Part shown: positions 36,150-44,104 of the stretch, piece by piece
How the letters are laid out: the number at the start of each line of letters is the position of its first letter
Numbering within the stretch: the stretch's first letter is position 1
NCBI RefSeq assembly: GCF_004005965.1
Contig: NZ_SACY01000003.1
Location: 62,001 to 126,000, forward strand
Source: Sandaracinomonas limnophila
GTDB lineage: Bacteria > Bacteroidota > Bacteroidia > Cytophagales > Spirosomataceae
DNA length: 64,000 bases
Direction of reading: 5' to 3'
Notes under the pieces: model-generated
Told to the model about the DNA's origin: nothing
Databases searched by the model: none
What the model saw: the letters and a program-made list of their open reading frames with translations, nothing else
Made by a program: the position numbers and the translations under genes

Positions 36150-37703
36150 TTAAGGTAAAGGTTCCACCATCACCACTTCCTCCCTTTCCACAATCACTTG
36201 TCCAGCCGCTAAATCCTTGGTTTTGCGAATGTATTTTCTGGATGCCATTTGCACCGGAACGAGCTTTTCGTGCTGGCGTTTGGAGTAATAGGCTGCCAAG
36301 GAAGCAGCGCGTTCAATGACGGGTTTGGGAATGGGTTTGTTTTGAGGATTACGAATGATGACATGTGAACCGGGTACATCACGGGCATGCAACCAAAAAT
36401 CAGTTTTCTTGGCATGTTTAAAGGTTAGTAGGTCGTTGGTCTTGGCGGATTTCCCTACCCAAATGTCCCAACCCATGCACTCATATTCGGCATACGGTAA
36501 GTCTTCAGCTATCTCTTTGCTGGTATTTTCTACTTTCAAATACGTTGCAAAGGGTTTTAATCCTTTTTTAGTAGAAACTTCTTGAACATCTAGCAAGGCA
36601 CGTTGGTAGATCAATAATTCGCTTTGCTTTCGGTCCCAATTTTGTTGCCAAATCTCTACTTCTCTGTTGAAATTCTTAGCCTTTCGATAATAATTTTCGG
36701 CGTTTTGAATGGGACTCATTTTCGCATTCAACTTGATTTGAATGGGTTGATTGCGGTAAAAATCATCCAAAGTCACACTCGTAACTCCTTCCTGAATAGC
36801 ATGTAAATTTGCCATTAAAATATGTCCGATTTCCTCCAAAGAAATACTGTTTTCTCGTTTGACTTGCTGTTTTTCTAAATCTTGGAGATACAAACTTGTC
36901 TTGGCTATTCGTTTTTCTAGATTGGAAATAATCAGATTTTTCTCCCGCTCAAATTCACCAATCGACCAATGGAAATAAAAAAGCTGATTCAAGGCCTCTA
37001 TGGCTGTGGTACCCTCCCACAATAATTCAAGGGTCATAGGCACTAAACTCAATACCACACCTTTGGGTCCGAGATAAATCTTAAATTCTCCTTTTTCCTG
37101 TAAATCAAGTACTTCTTCAATCAATCCCCAGCGACCATGAATATCTTTCGATTCAAAATCTAGGTCTTGCAAATAGGCCAAGACCTCTTTTGCAAAAGTT
37201 GGGAAAACAGATTTTATTTCTCCTTGATTGGCCAAAAATGCCTCAAAAGATTGATCGATGGGTCGAGAAAGTTGCGAAATCACAATTTCTTGATCTTTCT
37301 TTAATTTCTTCTGAAATTGTCCTTGATAGTCATCATCTCTAAACAACAAGACATTTCCCCTATTGCCAAACAATTTAAAAAGCATTTTATAGCCACCTAA
37401 AAAATGAATGGAAAAGGCACGTTCATTTTCATAAAGCTCAACCTCCTGCACTTCGGCAAGTAATACTTCAGAAAATAAATCGACCGAATTTCGACCCGCT
37501 CTTCTGAAATCGTCTAAAAAAACGAGGGAGGAAAATTGTCCACCCAAATAACATTTGATCCAAAAATCCTCTCCATTTTGTCGTTCAAATCCCAACATCA
37601 ACTCATCTTTTTCTTGGGAAAAAGATTGCTTCAAGCGAGCATAGCACAATTTTTGACGCAATTCTGCGACTAAAAATTTCAGGAAATAATAATTATTGTG
37701 CAT
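36150..37703 (-). CDS. NFACT (RqcH/fibronectin-binding type) protein
   Basis: Protein of 517 aa with an N-terminal NFACT-N domain, a coiled-coil middle (about 255-330) and the C-terminal NFACT-R domain with YAEYECMGWDIWVGKSAKTNDLLTFKHAKKTDFWLHARDVPGSHVII. NFACT proteins such as RqcH bind stalled 50S-peptidyl-tRNA and recruit Ala-tRNA for C-terminal tailing in ribosome rescue. The C-terminal NFACT-C domain is absent, as in other bacterial members. Function in tail synthesis is inferred, not seen. Confidence 0.88.
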   Translation of the reverse strand: MHNNYYFLKFLVAELRQKLCYARLKQSFSQEKDELMLGFERQNGEDFWIKCYLGGQFSSLVFLDDFRRAGRNSVDLFSEVLLAEVQEVELYENERAFSIHFLGGYKMLFKLFGNRGNVLLFRDDDYQGQFQKKLKKDQEIVISQLSRPIDQSFEAFLANQGEIKSVFPTFAKEVLAYLQDLDFESKDIHGRWGLIEEVLDLQEKGEFKIYLGPKGVVLSLVPMTLELLWEGTTAIEALNQLFYFHWSIGEFEREKNLIISNLEKRIAKTSLYLQDLEKQQVKRENSISLEEIGHILMANLHAIQEGVTSVTLDDFYRNQPIQIKLNAKMSPIQNAENYYRKAKNFNREVEIWQQNWDRKQSELLIYQRALLDVQEVSTKKGLKPFATYLKVENTSKEIAEDLPYAEYECMGWDIWVGKSAKTNDLLTFKHAKKTDFWLHARDVPGSHVIIRNPQNKPIPKPVIERAASLAAYYSKRQHEKLVPVQMASRKYIRKTKDLAAGQVIVEREEVVMVEPLP

Positions 37704-37720
37704 TTTGCTTAAAATTTACC

Positions 37721-38332
37721 ATGAGTACTCCAACTTCCTACCTGACACTTATTGGCAATTCTGAAGGACTTTACAAAGATAAAGGAAGTAAATTTATTGC
37801 CTATGCCTATCCGGTGAAAGATTTGGAGGAAATCAAAACGTACATCCAATTACTAAAAGAGGAACATCCGAAGTCACGACACGTGTGCTACGCTTACCGC
37901 TTGGGTTTCACCCCCGAAGAAGCTCGCTCCAACGACGACGGTGAACCCTCAGGATCAGCAGGAAAACCTATTTTAAATACCATTTTATCAAATAACTTAT
38001 ACTATACCTTAGTGGCAGTTGTTCGATATTTTGGGGGCACCCTATTGGGCGTTCCCGGACTCATCCATGCCTACAAGGAAGCTAGTCTGGATGCGCTGAA
38101 AGAAGAAAATATCTATATAAAAGAACCGGAGAAAATCATTCAAATTGAAATTGGTTATGCCGAATTAAATGATTTAATGAAAATTATTAAAAAATATCCG
38201 GTCAGAATAGTAAAACAAGAAATCAATAACCTTTGTACCTTTGAGTTAGCATTTAAGCTGAGTGACGAGGAAATGGTAATGAAGAAGCTTGAAGATTTTA
38301 ATAAGTTAGGACTCACATCTCATAACTCATAA
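37721..38332 (+). CDS. IMPACT/YigZ family protein
   Basis: Protein of 203 aa of the YigZ/IMPACT group, which shares fold parts with translation factors; the exact role is unsettled. The signature KGSKFIAYAYPV, then PKSRHVCYAYRLG, NDDGEPSGSAGKPILNTIL and VAVVRYFGGTLLG, is fully present, and the C-terminal DUF1949-like domain follows. It is divergent from the NFACT gene. Its last residues (TSHNS) and stop codon lie in the CATAACT array. Confidence 0.92.
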   Translation: MSTPTSYLTLIGNSEGLYKDKGSKFIAYAYPVKDLEEIKTYIQLLKEEHPKSRHVCYAYRLGFTPEEARSNDDGEPSGSAGKPILNTILSNNLYYTLVAVVRYFGGTLLGVPGLIHAYKEASLDALKEENIYIKEPEKIIQIEIGYAELNDLMKIIKKYPVRIVKQEINNLCTFELAFKLSDEEMVMKKLEDFNKLGLTSHNS

Positions 38333-38356
38333 CCCATAACCCATAACTCATAACTA
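38320..38356 (+). repeat. CATAACT heptamer array between yigZ and the FAH-family gene
   Basis: Five units (CATAACT, CATAACC) run from inside the last codons of the YigZ gene to the base before the ATG of the next gene. The array is G-free on the coding strand. Confidence 0.9.
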
Positions 38357-38357
38357 A

Positions 38358-39203
38358 ATGACCTATTTCAAACTATTCCACACCCCACACGGCACCTTGA
38401 TTCAATCTTCTGAATCTGAGGTAACAAACTTTTCACAGGCAATACATTGGGATGATTTGATTAATCAAGAAAACCTTTTTGAAGCTTGTAAACACCTTTT
38501 TGAGAAAGGGACTTCCACCGATTTTAATAATCATGAAATCCTTCCTCCGGTTGGTCAACAAGAAATTTGGGCAGCGGGCGTCACCTATTTACGCAGCAAG
38601 GTGGCCCGAATGGAAGAGTCGAAAGAGTCGGGTGGTGATACGTTTTATGACAAGGTTTACTCGGCCGAACGACCAGAAATATTTTACAAGGGAAATTTAT
38701 CCAGAGCCGTTGGAAATGGCGGAAAAGTTCGAATTAGAAAAGATGCGGTTTGGAATGTTCCCGAGCCAGAATTGACCCTTTTCATCAATAAAAATAAACA
38801 AATCACAGCTTATACTATTGGCAACGACATGAGCTCAAGGGATATTGAAGGCGAAAATCCTTTGTATTTACCGCAGGCAAAAGTATATGATGGCAGTGCT
38901 GGAATTGGACCTTGTTTATTGGTTCCAGAAAAACCATTGGCTTCAGAAACTGTCATCGATATGAAGATTTTCAGAGAGAAGGAATTAGTGTTTCAAGGAG
39001 ACACACAAATTTCTCAGATGAAAAGAACGCACATTGAATTGGCAGAATATTTAACCAGAGAATTGAGTTTTTCGAAAGGTGTATTTTTGATGACGGGTAC
39101 CTGTATTGTTCCAGACCCGCCATTTACCCTTCAAGCAAACGATCGAATTGAAATACAAATTGAACCAATAGGAACGCTCACACAAATAGTAGCAGAAAAA
39201 TGA
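38358..39203 (+). CDS. Fumarylacetoacetate hydrolase family protein
   Basis: FAH-superfamily enzyme (281 aa). The metal-binding motif is visible as NVPEPELTLFI (E at the usual position), followed by TIGNDMSSRDIEGENPLYLPQAKVYDGSAGIGPCLL. The FAH fold catalyses hydrolysis, decarboxylation or dehydration of 2-oxo acids. The immediate partner is an aldehyde dehydrogenase resembling 2,5-dioxopentanoate dehydrogenase, so a 2-keto-3-deoxy-pentonate dehydratase role is the best guess. The next gene overlaps by four bases (ATGA). Fumarylpyruvate or fumarylacetoacetate hydrolase would be the alternative. Confidence 0.83.
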   Translation: MTYFKLFHTPHGTLIQSSESEVTNFSQAIHWDDLINQENLFEACKHLFEKGTSTDFNNHEILPPVGQQEIWAAGVTYLRSKVARMEESKESGGDTFYDKVYSAERPEIFYKGNLSRAVGNGGKVRIRKDAVWNVPEPELTLFINKNKQITAYTIGNDMSSRDIEGENPLYLPQAKVYDGSAGIGPCLLVPEKPLASETVIDMKIFREKELVFQGDTQISQMKRTHIELAEYLTRELSFSKGVFLMTGTCIVPDPPFTLQANDRIEIQIEPIGTLTQIVAEK

Positions 39204-40672
39204 CAACAGGTGAACATTTAATTGGATTTGGAACTTCCAAATCTGGTAACGATACTTTTTACGGCAAATTTGCCTCCACTGGAAATCTTTTACCCACTTC
39301 TTTTCACGAATGTACTTCGGAAGAATTAGAAGCAGCTGTGCAATTGGCCAAAGAAGCTTTCCCAATTTATCGGAAGAAAACAGATGCAGAAAGAGCTACT
39401 TTTTTACGTGCCATAGCCCAGGAAATCGTCAATATTGGTGACGAATTAATCGAAACTGCCTGTGCCGAAACAGCTCTTCCAACCGCCCGAATTCAAGGAG
39501 AAAGAGGAAGAACTACTGGACAAATTGAAGCATTTGCAACATTCATTTCTGATCCGGCCTGGACAAAAACCATAATTGATCCTGCACAGCCGAATCGCGA
39601 GCCTTTACCAAAACCCCATTTAGTCCAAAAACAAATTGCTTTAGGACCTGTGGCAGTGTTTGGGGCAAGTAATTTCCCATTGGCTTTTTCAGTAGCCGGT
39701 GGAGATTGTATTTCAGCGCTTGCTGCGGGTTGTCCTGTCGTTTTTAAAGCCCATCCCGGACATCCAAATACCTGTGAATTAGTTGGTCGCGCGATTTTAA
39801 AAGCGGCTCAATCAACTGGCATGCCGGAAGGAACTTTTTCCATGGTACATGGAAGAAAACATACAGTGGGAACCCATTTAGTTCAACATCCAAGTATCAA
39901 AGCGGTTGGATTTACAGGAAGTTACCAAGGCGGAAAAGCCTTGTTCGATTTGGCCGTTCGTCGACCGGAACCGATTCCAGTATATGCCGAAATGGGTAGT
40001 ATTAACCCAGTGGTTTTACTTTCTGATCGAATTAAAACCCAGGGAGAAAGTTTAGCAGAAGGACTCTCAGGGTCCATCTGTTTAGGCGTTGGTCAGTTTT
40101 GCACCAATCCGGGATTGGTTTTACTATTAAAGCAAGATATTGATTTTCTACAAAAAGTAGCAGATAAATTGAATCAGATGCCACTTGGTACCTTCTTAAA
40201 TGAAGGCATTGCTTCTGCCTTTCAAATCGGAGTAGAACAATTTACGAAGCATCCAAAAGTAAAGAAATGGACAAAAAATGAAGTTGGTCCTAATTTATTC
40301 TCTGTTGATTCAGCAGCAATTGCTCAGCATCCTGAATTATTGGAAGAAGTATTTGGTCCAAGCACCATTGCCATTGTTTGTGAAAACAAAGCTGATCTAA
40401 TTCAGGTAGTAGAAAATCTACCCGGACAATTAACAGGAACCATTCAGGCAGAGAAAGAAGAACTAGAAGCAAATATGGACATTGTAGAAGCCCTCGAACA
40501 ACGTGTCGGAAGAATTCTTTTGAACGGATTCCCAACAGGTGTGGAAGTTTCTGCTGCCATGGTGCACGGCGGACCTTTTCCCGCAACGACCGACTCGAGA
40601 AGTACTTCTGTTGGCACGCAGGCTATTTACAGGTTTACGCGACCTCTGTGTTGGCAGGGGTTTGAATTTTAG
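39200..40672 (+). CDS. NADP-type aldehyde dehydrogenase (2,5-dioxopentanoate-like)
   Basis: Aldehyde dehydrogenase of 490 aa. The catalytic cysteine lies in GVGQFCTNPG (Cys301) and the general base region in VYAEMGSINPVVLLSD. The family subgroup resembles alpha-ketoglutaric semialdehyde dehydrogenases, which oxidise 2,5-dioxopentanoate to 2-oxoglutarate. The paired FAH-family gene fits this, forming the last two steps of a Weimberg-type sugar acid route. Upstream sugar dehydrogenase and sugar-acid dehydratase genes are not here. It is convergent with the MazF gene and overlaps its end by four bases. Confidence 0.87.
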   Translation: MTTGEHLIGFGTSKSGNDTFYGKFASTGNLLPTSFHECTSEELEAAVQLAKEAFPIYRKKTDAERATFLRAIAQEIVNIGDELIETACAETALPTARIQGERGRTTGQIEAFATFISDPAWTKTIIDPAQPNREPLPKPHLVQKQIALGPVAVFGASNFPLAFSVAGGDCISALAAGCPVVFKAHPGHPNTCELVGRAILKAAQSTGMPEGTFSMVHGRKHTVGTHLVQHPSIKAVGFTGSYQGGKALFDLAVRRPEPIPVYAEMGSINPVVLLSDRIKTQGESLAEGLSGSICLGVGQFCTNPGLVLLLKQDIDFLQKVADKLNQMPLGTFLNEGIASAFQIGVEQFTKHPKVKKWTKNEVGPNLFSVDSAAIAQHPELLEEVFGPSTIAIVCENKADLIQVVENLPGQLTGTIQAEKEELEANMDIVEALEQRVGRILLNGFPTGVEVSAAMVHGGPFPATTDSRSTSVGTQAIYRFTRPLCWQGFEF

Positions 40673-41016
40673 TCCACAAAGGTTTCCCTAATTACTTGTT
40701 TAATTTGCTTAACTTGGGAAAAATTCAAATTTCCCAAGTTTTCTACTATTCGTAGTTTATCGATAGTTTGAATTTGATCTATTGCCACCCAACCTTGAAC
40801 AGTCTCTTGCTGAACCCGAACTCTTGTGGGGTATTTTTTATCCGAATGAGTAAATGGAGCAATTATTATCGTTCTCAAATTATCATTCATTTCATCAGGA
40901 GAAATAATCACACAAGGCCTTGTTTTTGCAATTTCGCTCCCCTGAGTAGGATTCAAGTTTACCAAAACAATATCATATTGTTTATATTCCAAACTATTCA
41001 AATTCTTCATCTTCAA
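40669..41016 (-). CDS. MazF/PemK-type toxin
   Basis: Type II toxin of the MazF/PemK family (115 aa), an mRNA interferase. It contains KQYDIVLVNLNPTQGSEIAKTRPCVIISPDEMN, the conserved opening of the family, and TRVRVQQETVQGWVAIDQIQTIDKLRI. The gene begins inside the antitoxin gene (23-base overlap), as is common for MazEF, so translation is coupled. No other toxin-like domain is present. Confidence 0.92.
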   Translation of the reverse strand: MKMKNLNSLEYKQYDIVLVNLNPTQGSEIAKTRPCVIISPDEMNDNLRTIIIAPFTHSDKKYPTRVRVQQETVQGWVAIDQIQTIDKLRIVENLGNLNFSQVKQIKQVIRETFVD

Positions 41017-41230
41017 ATACGTCTGGAATCAATAATTCATCATCCTTTTGGGCATTCATCTTTTTAAATGCCTCATCCCACCCCAATCTCGGAGTTTTCA
41101 AAGGTTTTAATACAATACAATCATCTTTCATTTCTAATTCCAATTTATCGTCTAAATTATATTTTTCTAAAATTGTTTTTGGCAATCGAATCCCTTTTGA
41201 ATTACCAATTGATATAATTTGAACCTCCAT
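40994..41230 (-). CDS. MazE-type AbrB-fold antitoxin
   Basis: Antitoxin of 78 aa with an N-terminal SpoVT/AbrB swapped-hairpin DNA-binding domain (VQIISIGNSKGIRLPKTILEKYNLDDKLELEM). An acidic C-terminal tail (DDELLIPDVFEDEEFE) would bind and block the toxin. It is first in the operon. The upstream tandem palindromes at 41233-41253 are likely its own operator. Confidence 0.92.
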   Translation of the reverse strand: MEVQIISIGNSKGIRLPKTILEKYNLDDKLELEMKDDCIVLKPLKTPRLGWDEAFKKMNAQKDDELLIPDVFEDEEFE

Positions 41231-41232
41231 AG

Positions 41233-41259
41233 TGTAATTACATTGTAATTACAAATATA
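41233..41259 (-). promoter_or_regulatory. mazEF promoter with tandem palindromic operator
   Basis: Two identical 10-bp palindromes (TGTAATTACA) at 41233-41242 and 41244-41253 have centres one helical turn (11 bp) apart. The minus-strand -7 element TATATTTG (41252-41259) overlaps the upstream palindrome. Transcription would start near 41245, inside the operator. AbrB-fold antitoxins bind such symmetric AT-rich sites. Confidence 0.7.
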
Positions 41260-41331
41260 ACTTAAAATTAATGAAATTAAATAGATGATTTGAAAAATTA
41301 ATTGATAAATATTATCTGAGAATTGATAAAA

Positions 41332-41386
41332 AAAATGGCAACCACAAAAATGGCAACCACAAGGGTTGCCACTTTTCACTTTTCAC
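41332..41386 (-). terminator. GTGAAAA/TGGCAACC hairpin module at the clpB 3' end
   Basis: On the minus strand the clpB stop is followed directly by GTGAAAAGTGAAAAG and a hairpin (stem TGGCAACC, loop CTTGT, stem GGTTGCCA; plus 41351-41371). A partial second copy and a run of Ts follow. The same module lies after the SPFH gene. This is a likely terminator. Confidence 0.8.
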
Positions 41387-43987
41387 TTAAATCTCCACCT
41401 CTACATTCTCAAAAACCAACCCTCCTTCTTTATCCACATCCATCATTACGGCGGAATCTTTTTGAACTTTTCCAGACAAAATCAATTTTGACAACTCATT
41501 CAAAACGGCTCTTTGCAACAAACGCTTCATTGGTCTACCTCCGAAATTTGGATCATGTCCTTCTTTGGCTAATTTCGCCAAAGCCTCCTCAGACGCCTCC
41601 AAAGTTATATTTTGCTCCGCCAATCGCTTTTGAACTTCTTTGAATTGAATACCTAAAATTTGTCGTGCATGCTCTTCTGTTAATGGTTCAAACAAAACAA
41701 CCTCGTCCACACGATTTAAAAACTCTGGTCGAACTTGTTGTTTCAAAAGCGCCATCACCTCTTCTTTGGTTTCATCCAAAATAATTTGGTTGTTCCAACC
41801 TTCCATTTGTCCCATTTTTTCTTGAATCAAATGCGAACCCATATTGGAAGTCATGATGATAATCGTGTTCTTGAAATTGGCCGTTCTACCTTTATTATCG
41901 GTTAATCGACCTTCGTCTAAGACCTGCAACATGATGTTCCACACATCTGGATGCGCTTTTTCGATTTCGTCTAACAAAACAACTGAATAAGGTTTTCTAC
42001 GGACTGCCTCAGTTAATTGTCCACCTTCATCATAACCAACATATCCCGGAGGCGCACCGATTAGTCGAGAAACGGTATGCTTTTCTTGGTATTCCGACAT
42101 ATCGATTCGCACAATTGCATTTTCATCATTGAACAAATAAGATGCCAAGGCTTTTGCCAATTCAGTTTTACCAACCCCTGTAGTTCCCAAGAAAATGAAT
42201 GAGCCGATTGGACGTTTCGGATCTTGTAAACCTGCTCTACTTCTACGGACCGCATCCGAAACCAATTCAATAGCTTGGTCTTGTCCTGCGACACGTTTGT
42301 GCAATTCATCCTCCAAATGAAGCAATTTATCAATTTCAGTTTGCAACATCTTGCTCACCGGAATTCCCGTCCACTTGGCAACAACCTCAGCCACATTTTC
42401 AGCGGTCACCTCTTCCTGAAGCATATTTTCATCGCCTTTAGAAGAAGCCTGTAGATCTTTTAATTTTTGTTCAGATTCTAACAAACGACCATAACGAATC
42501 TCTGCAACCTTTCCATAATCTCCTTGTCGCTCTGCTTGCTCTGCCTCTAACTTCAACTTTTCTATTTGTTCTTTTTCAGCACGAACTGAATCTAAAACTG
42601 ATTTTTCTGATTGCCATTTTGCTTTCAACACATCTCTTTTTTCAGTCAAATCAGCCAAATCATGTGTTAAAATTGTTTCTTTTTCTTTATTATTTTCCCT
42701 ACGAATTGCCTCTCGTTCAATTTCCAATTGCATGATTTTTCGTTGAATGTCATCAATTTCTTCAGGAACTGAGTCAATCTCCAAACGCATTTTTGCGGCA
42801 GCTTCGTCCATTAAGTCGATTGCCTTATCTGGTAAAAAACGATCAGAAATATATCGATTTGATAATTCCACAGCTGCAATTACGGCATCATCTTGAATGC
42901 GCACTCCATGGTGTAATTCATATTTATCCTTGATACCACGCAAAATAGAAATGGCATCTGTCACATCTGGTTCTTCAACATAAACTGCCTGGAAACGACG
43001 CTCTAAGGCTTTATCTTTTTCAATATATTTTTGGTATTCTTTCAAAGTTGTAGCACCAATTGCATGCAATTCTCCACGGGCCAAAGCAGGTTTCAATAAA
43101 TTGGCTGCATCCATTGCACCCTCTCCGCCTCCACCTGCACCAATTAGGGTGTGAATTTCATCGATGAATAAAACTATTTCTCCATCAGAATCCGTAACCT
43201 CTTTAATTACTGCTTTCAATCGCTCCTCAAACTCTCCTTTGTATTTGGCACCTGCAACCAATAATCCCATATCCAATGACATGATTGTTTTGGATTTCAA
43301 GTTTTCTGGCACATCACCAGAAACAATACGTTGAGCCAAACCTTCTACAATGGCTGTTTTACCAACACCTGGCTCACCCAAGAGAATCGGATTGTTTTTT
43401 GTACGACGCGATAATATCTGTAACACACGACGAATCTCCTCATCGCGACCTATCACTGGGTCAATTTTTCCAGCTTTTGCTAATTCATTTAAATTCTTAC
43501 CATATTTTTCCAAAGATTGGTAAGTACCTTCTGCGTGCTGATCGTTCACTTTTCTATTTCCTCTAAGTTCTTTAATTGAATTTTTTACCTGCTCTAATTG
43601 AATGCCAAAACCTTTTAAAATTTCAGCCACCTTATCATTTCCAGCAACCAATGCCAAAAACAATAATTCCACGCTAACATACGTATCTCCAAAATCTGCT
43701 TTTAAGGTTTCTGCTTTTTGAAGAGTTGTATTCAATGAATTTCCTAAAAAAGGCTGCCCACCAGAAACCTTTGGGTATGCCTCCACCAAACTTTGAACTT
43801 TCGCTTGAATATTAGGAGTCTGAATCCCCATTTTCTTCAACAAAAAATGAATAGTCTTGGTATCCTCTTGCAAGATTGCCTGCAACAAATGCCCATTTTC
43901 AATTGCCTGCTGACCTAATCCAGAGGCAATATCCACCGCCTGCTGTATCACCAATCCTGCCTGACTTGTGTAGTTATTTGGATTCAT
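41387..43987 (-). CDS. clpB: ATP-dependent disaggregase ClpB
   Basis: Hsp100 disaggregase, 866 aa, working with DnaK to resolubilise aggregates. Clp_N repeats lie at about 1-145. The first AAA+ domain has Walker [10 protein letters not shown] (near 205) and a [12 protein letters not shown] motif. The coiled-coil M domain lies at about 400-525 with [16 protein letters not shown]. The second AAA+ domain has Walker [10 protein letters not shown] (near 610) and [29 protein letters not shown]. Complete family length. No HrcA or sigma-32 site was seen upstream. Its upstream neighbour, about 130 bases away, is the hybrid kinase. Confidence 0.97.
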   Translation of the reverse strand: MNPNNYTSQAGLVIQQAVDIASGLGQQAIENGHLLQAILQEDTKTIHFLLKKMGIQTPNIQAKVQSLVEAYPKVSGGQPFLGNSLNTTLQKAETLKADFGDTYVSVELLFLALVAGNDKVAEILKGFGIQLEQVKNSIKELRGNRKVNDQHAEGTYQSLEKYGKNLNELAKAGKIDPVIGRDEEIRRVLQILSRRTKNNPILLGEPGVGKTAIVEGLAQRIVSGDVPENLKSKTIMSLDMGLLVAGAKYKGEFEERLKAVIKEVTDSDGEIVLFIDEIHTLIGAGGGGEGAMDAANLLKPALARGELHAIGATTLKEYQKYIEKDKALERRFQAVYVEEPDVTDAISILRGIKDKYELHHGVRIQDDAVIAAVELSNRYISDRFLPDKAIDLMDEAAAKMRLEIDSVPEEIDDIQRKIMQLEIEREAIRRENNKEKETILTHDLADLTEKRDVLKAKWQSEKSVLDSVRAEKEQIEKLKLEAEQAERQGDYGKVAEIRYGRLLESEQKLKDLQASSKGDENMLQEEVTAENVAEVVAKWTGIPVSKMLQTEIDKLLHLEDELHKRVAGQDQAIELVSDAVRRSRAGLQDPKRPIGSFIFLGTTGVGKTELAKALASYLFNDENAIVRIDMSEYQEKHTVSRLIGAPPGYVGYDEGGQLTEAVRRKPYSVVLLDEIEKAHPDVWNIMLQVLDEGRLTDNKGRTANFKNTIIIMTSNMGSHLIQEKMGQMEGWNNQIILDETKEEVMALLKQQVRPEFLNRVDEVVLFEPLTEEHARQILGIQFKEVQKRLAEQNITLEASEEALAKLAKEGHDPNFGGRPMKRLLQRAVLNELSKLILSGKVQKDSAVMMDVDKEGGLVFENVEVEI

Positions 43988-44104
43988 CTTGATTTTTTTT
44001 GGAAACTATTCCGCAAATTAAAAACCAATTGAAATTTTATGATTTTTTGTCGGATTCGACGATTAAATTATTTCTAAAAATATGCCAATATGTCGCAAAA
44101 TCGG

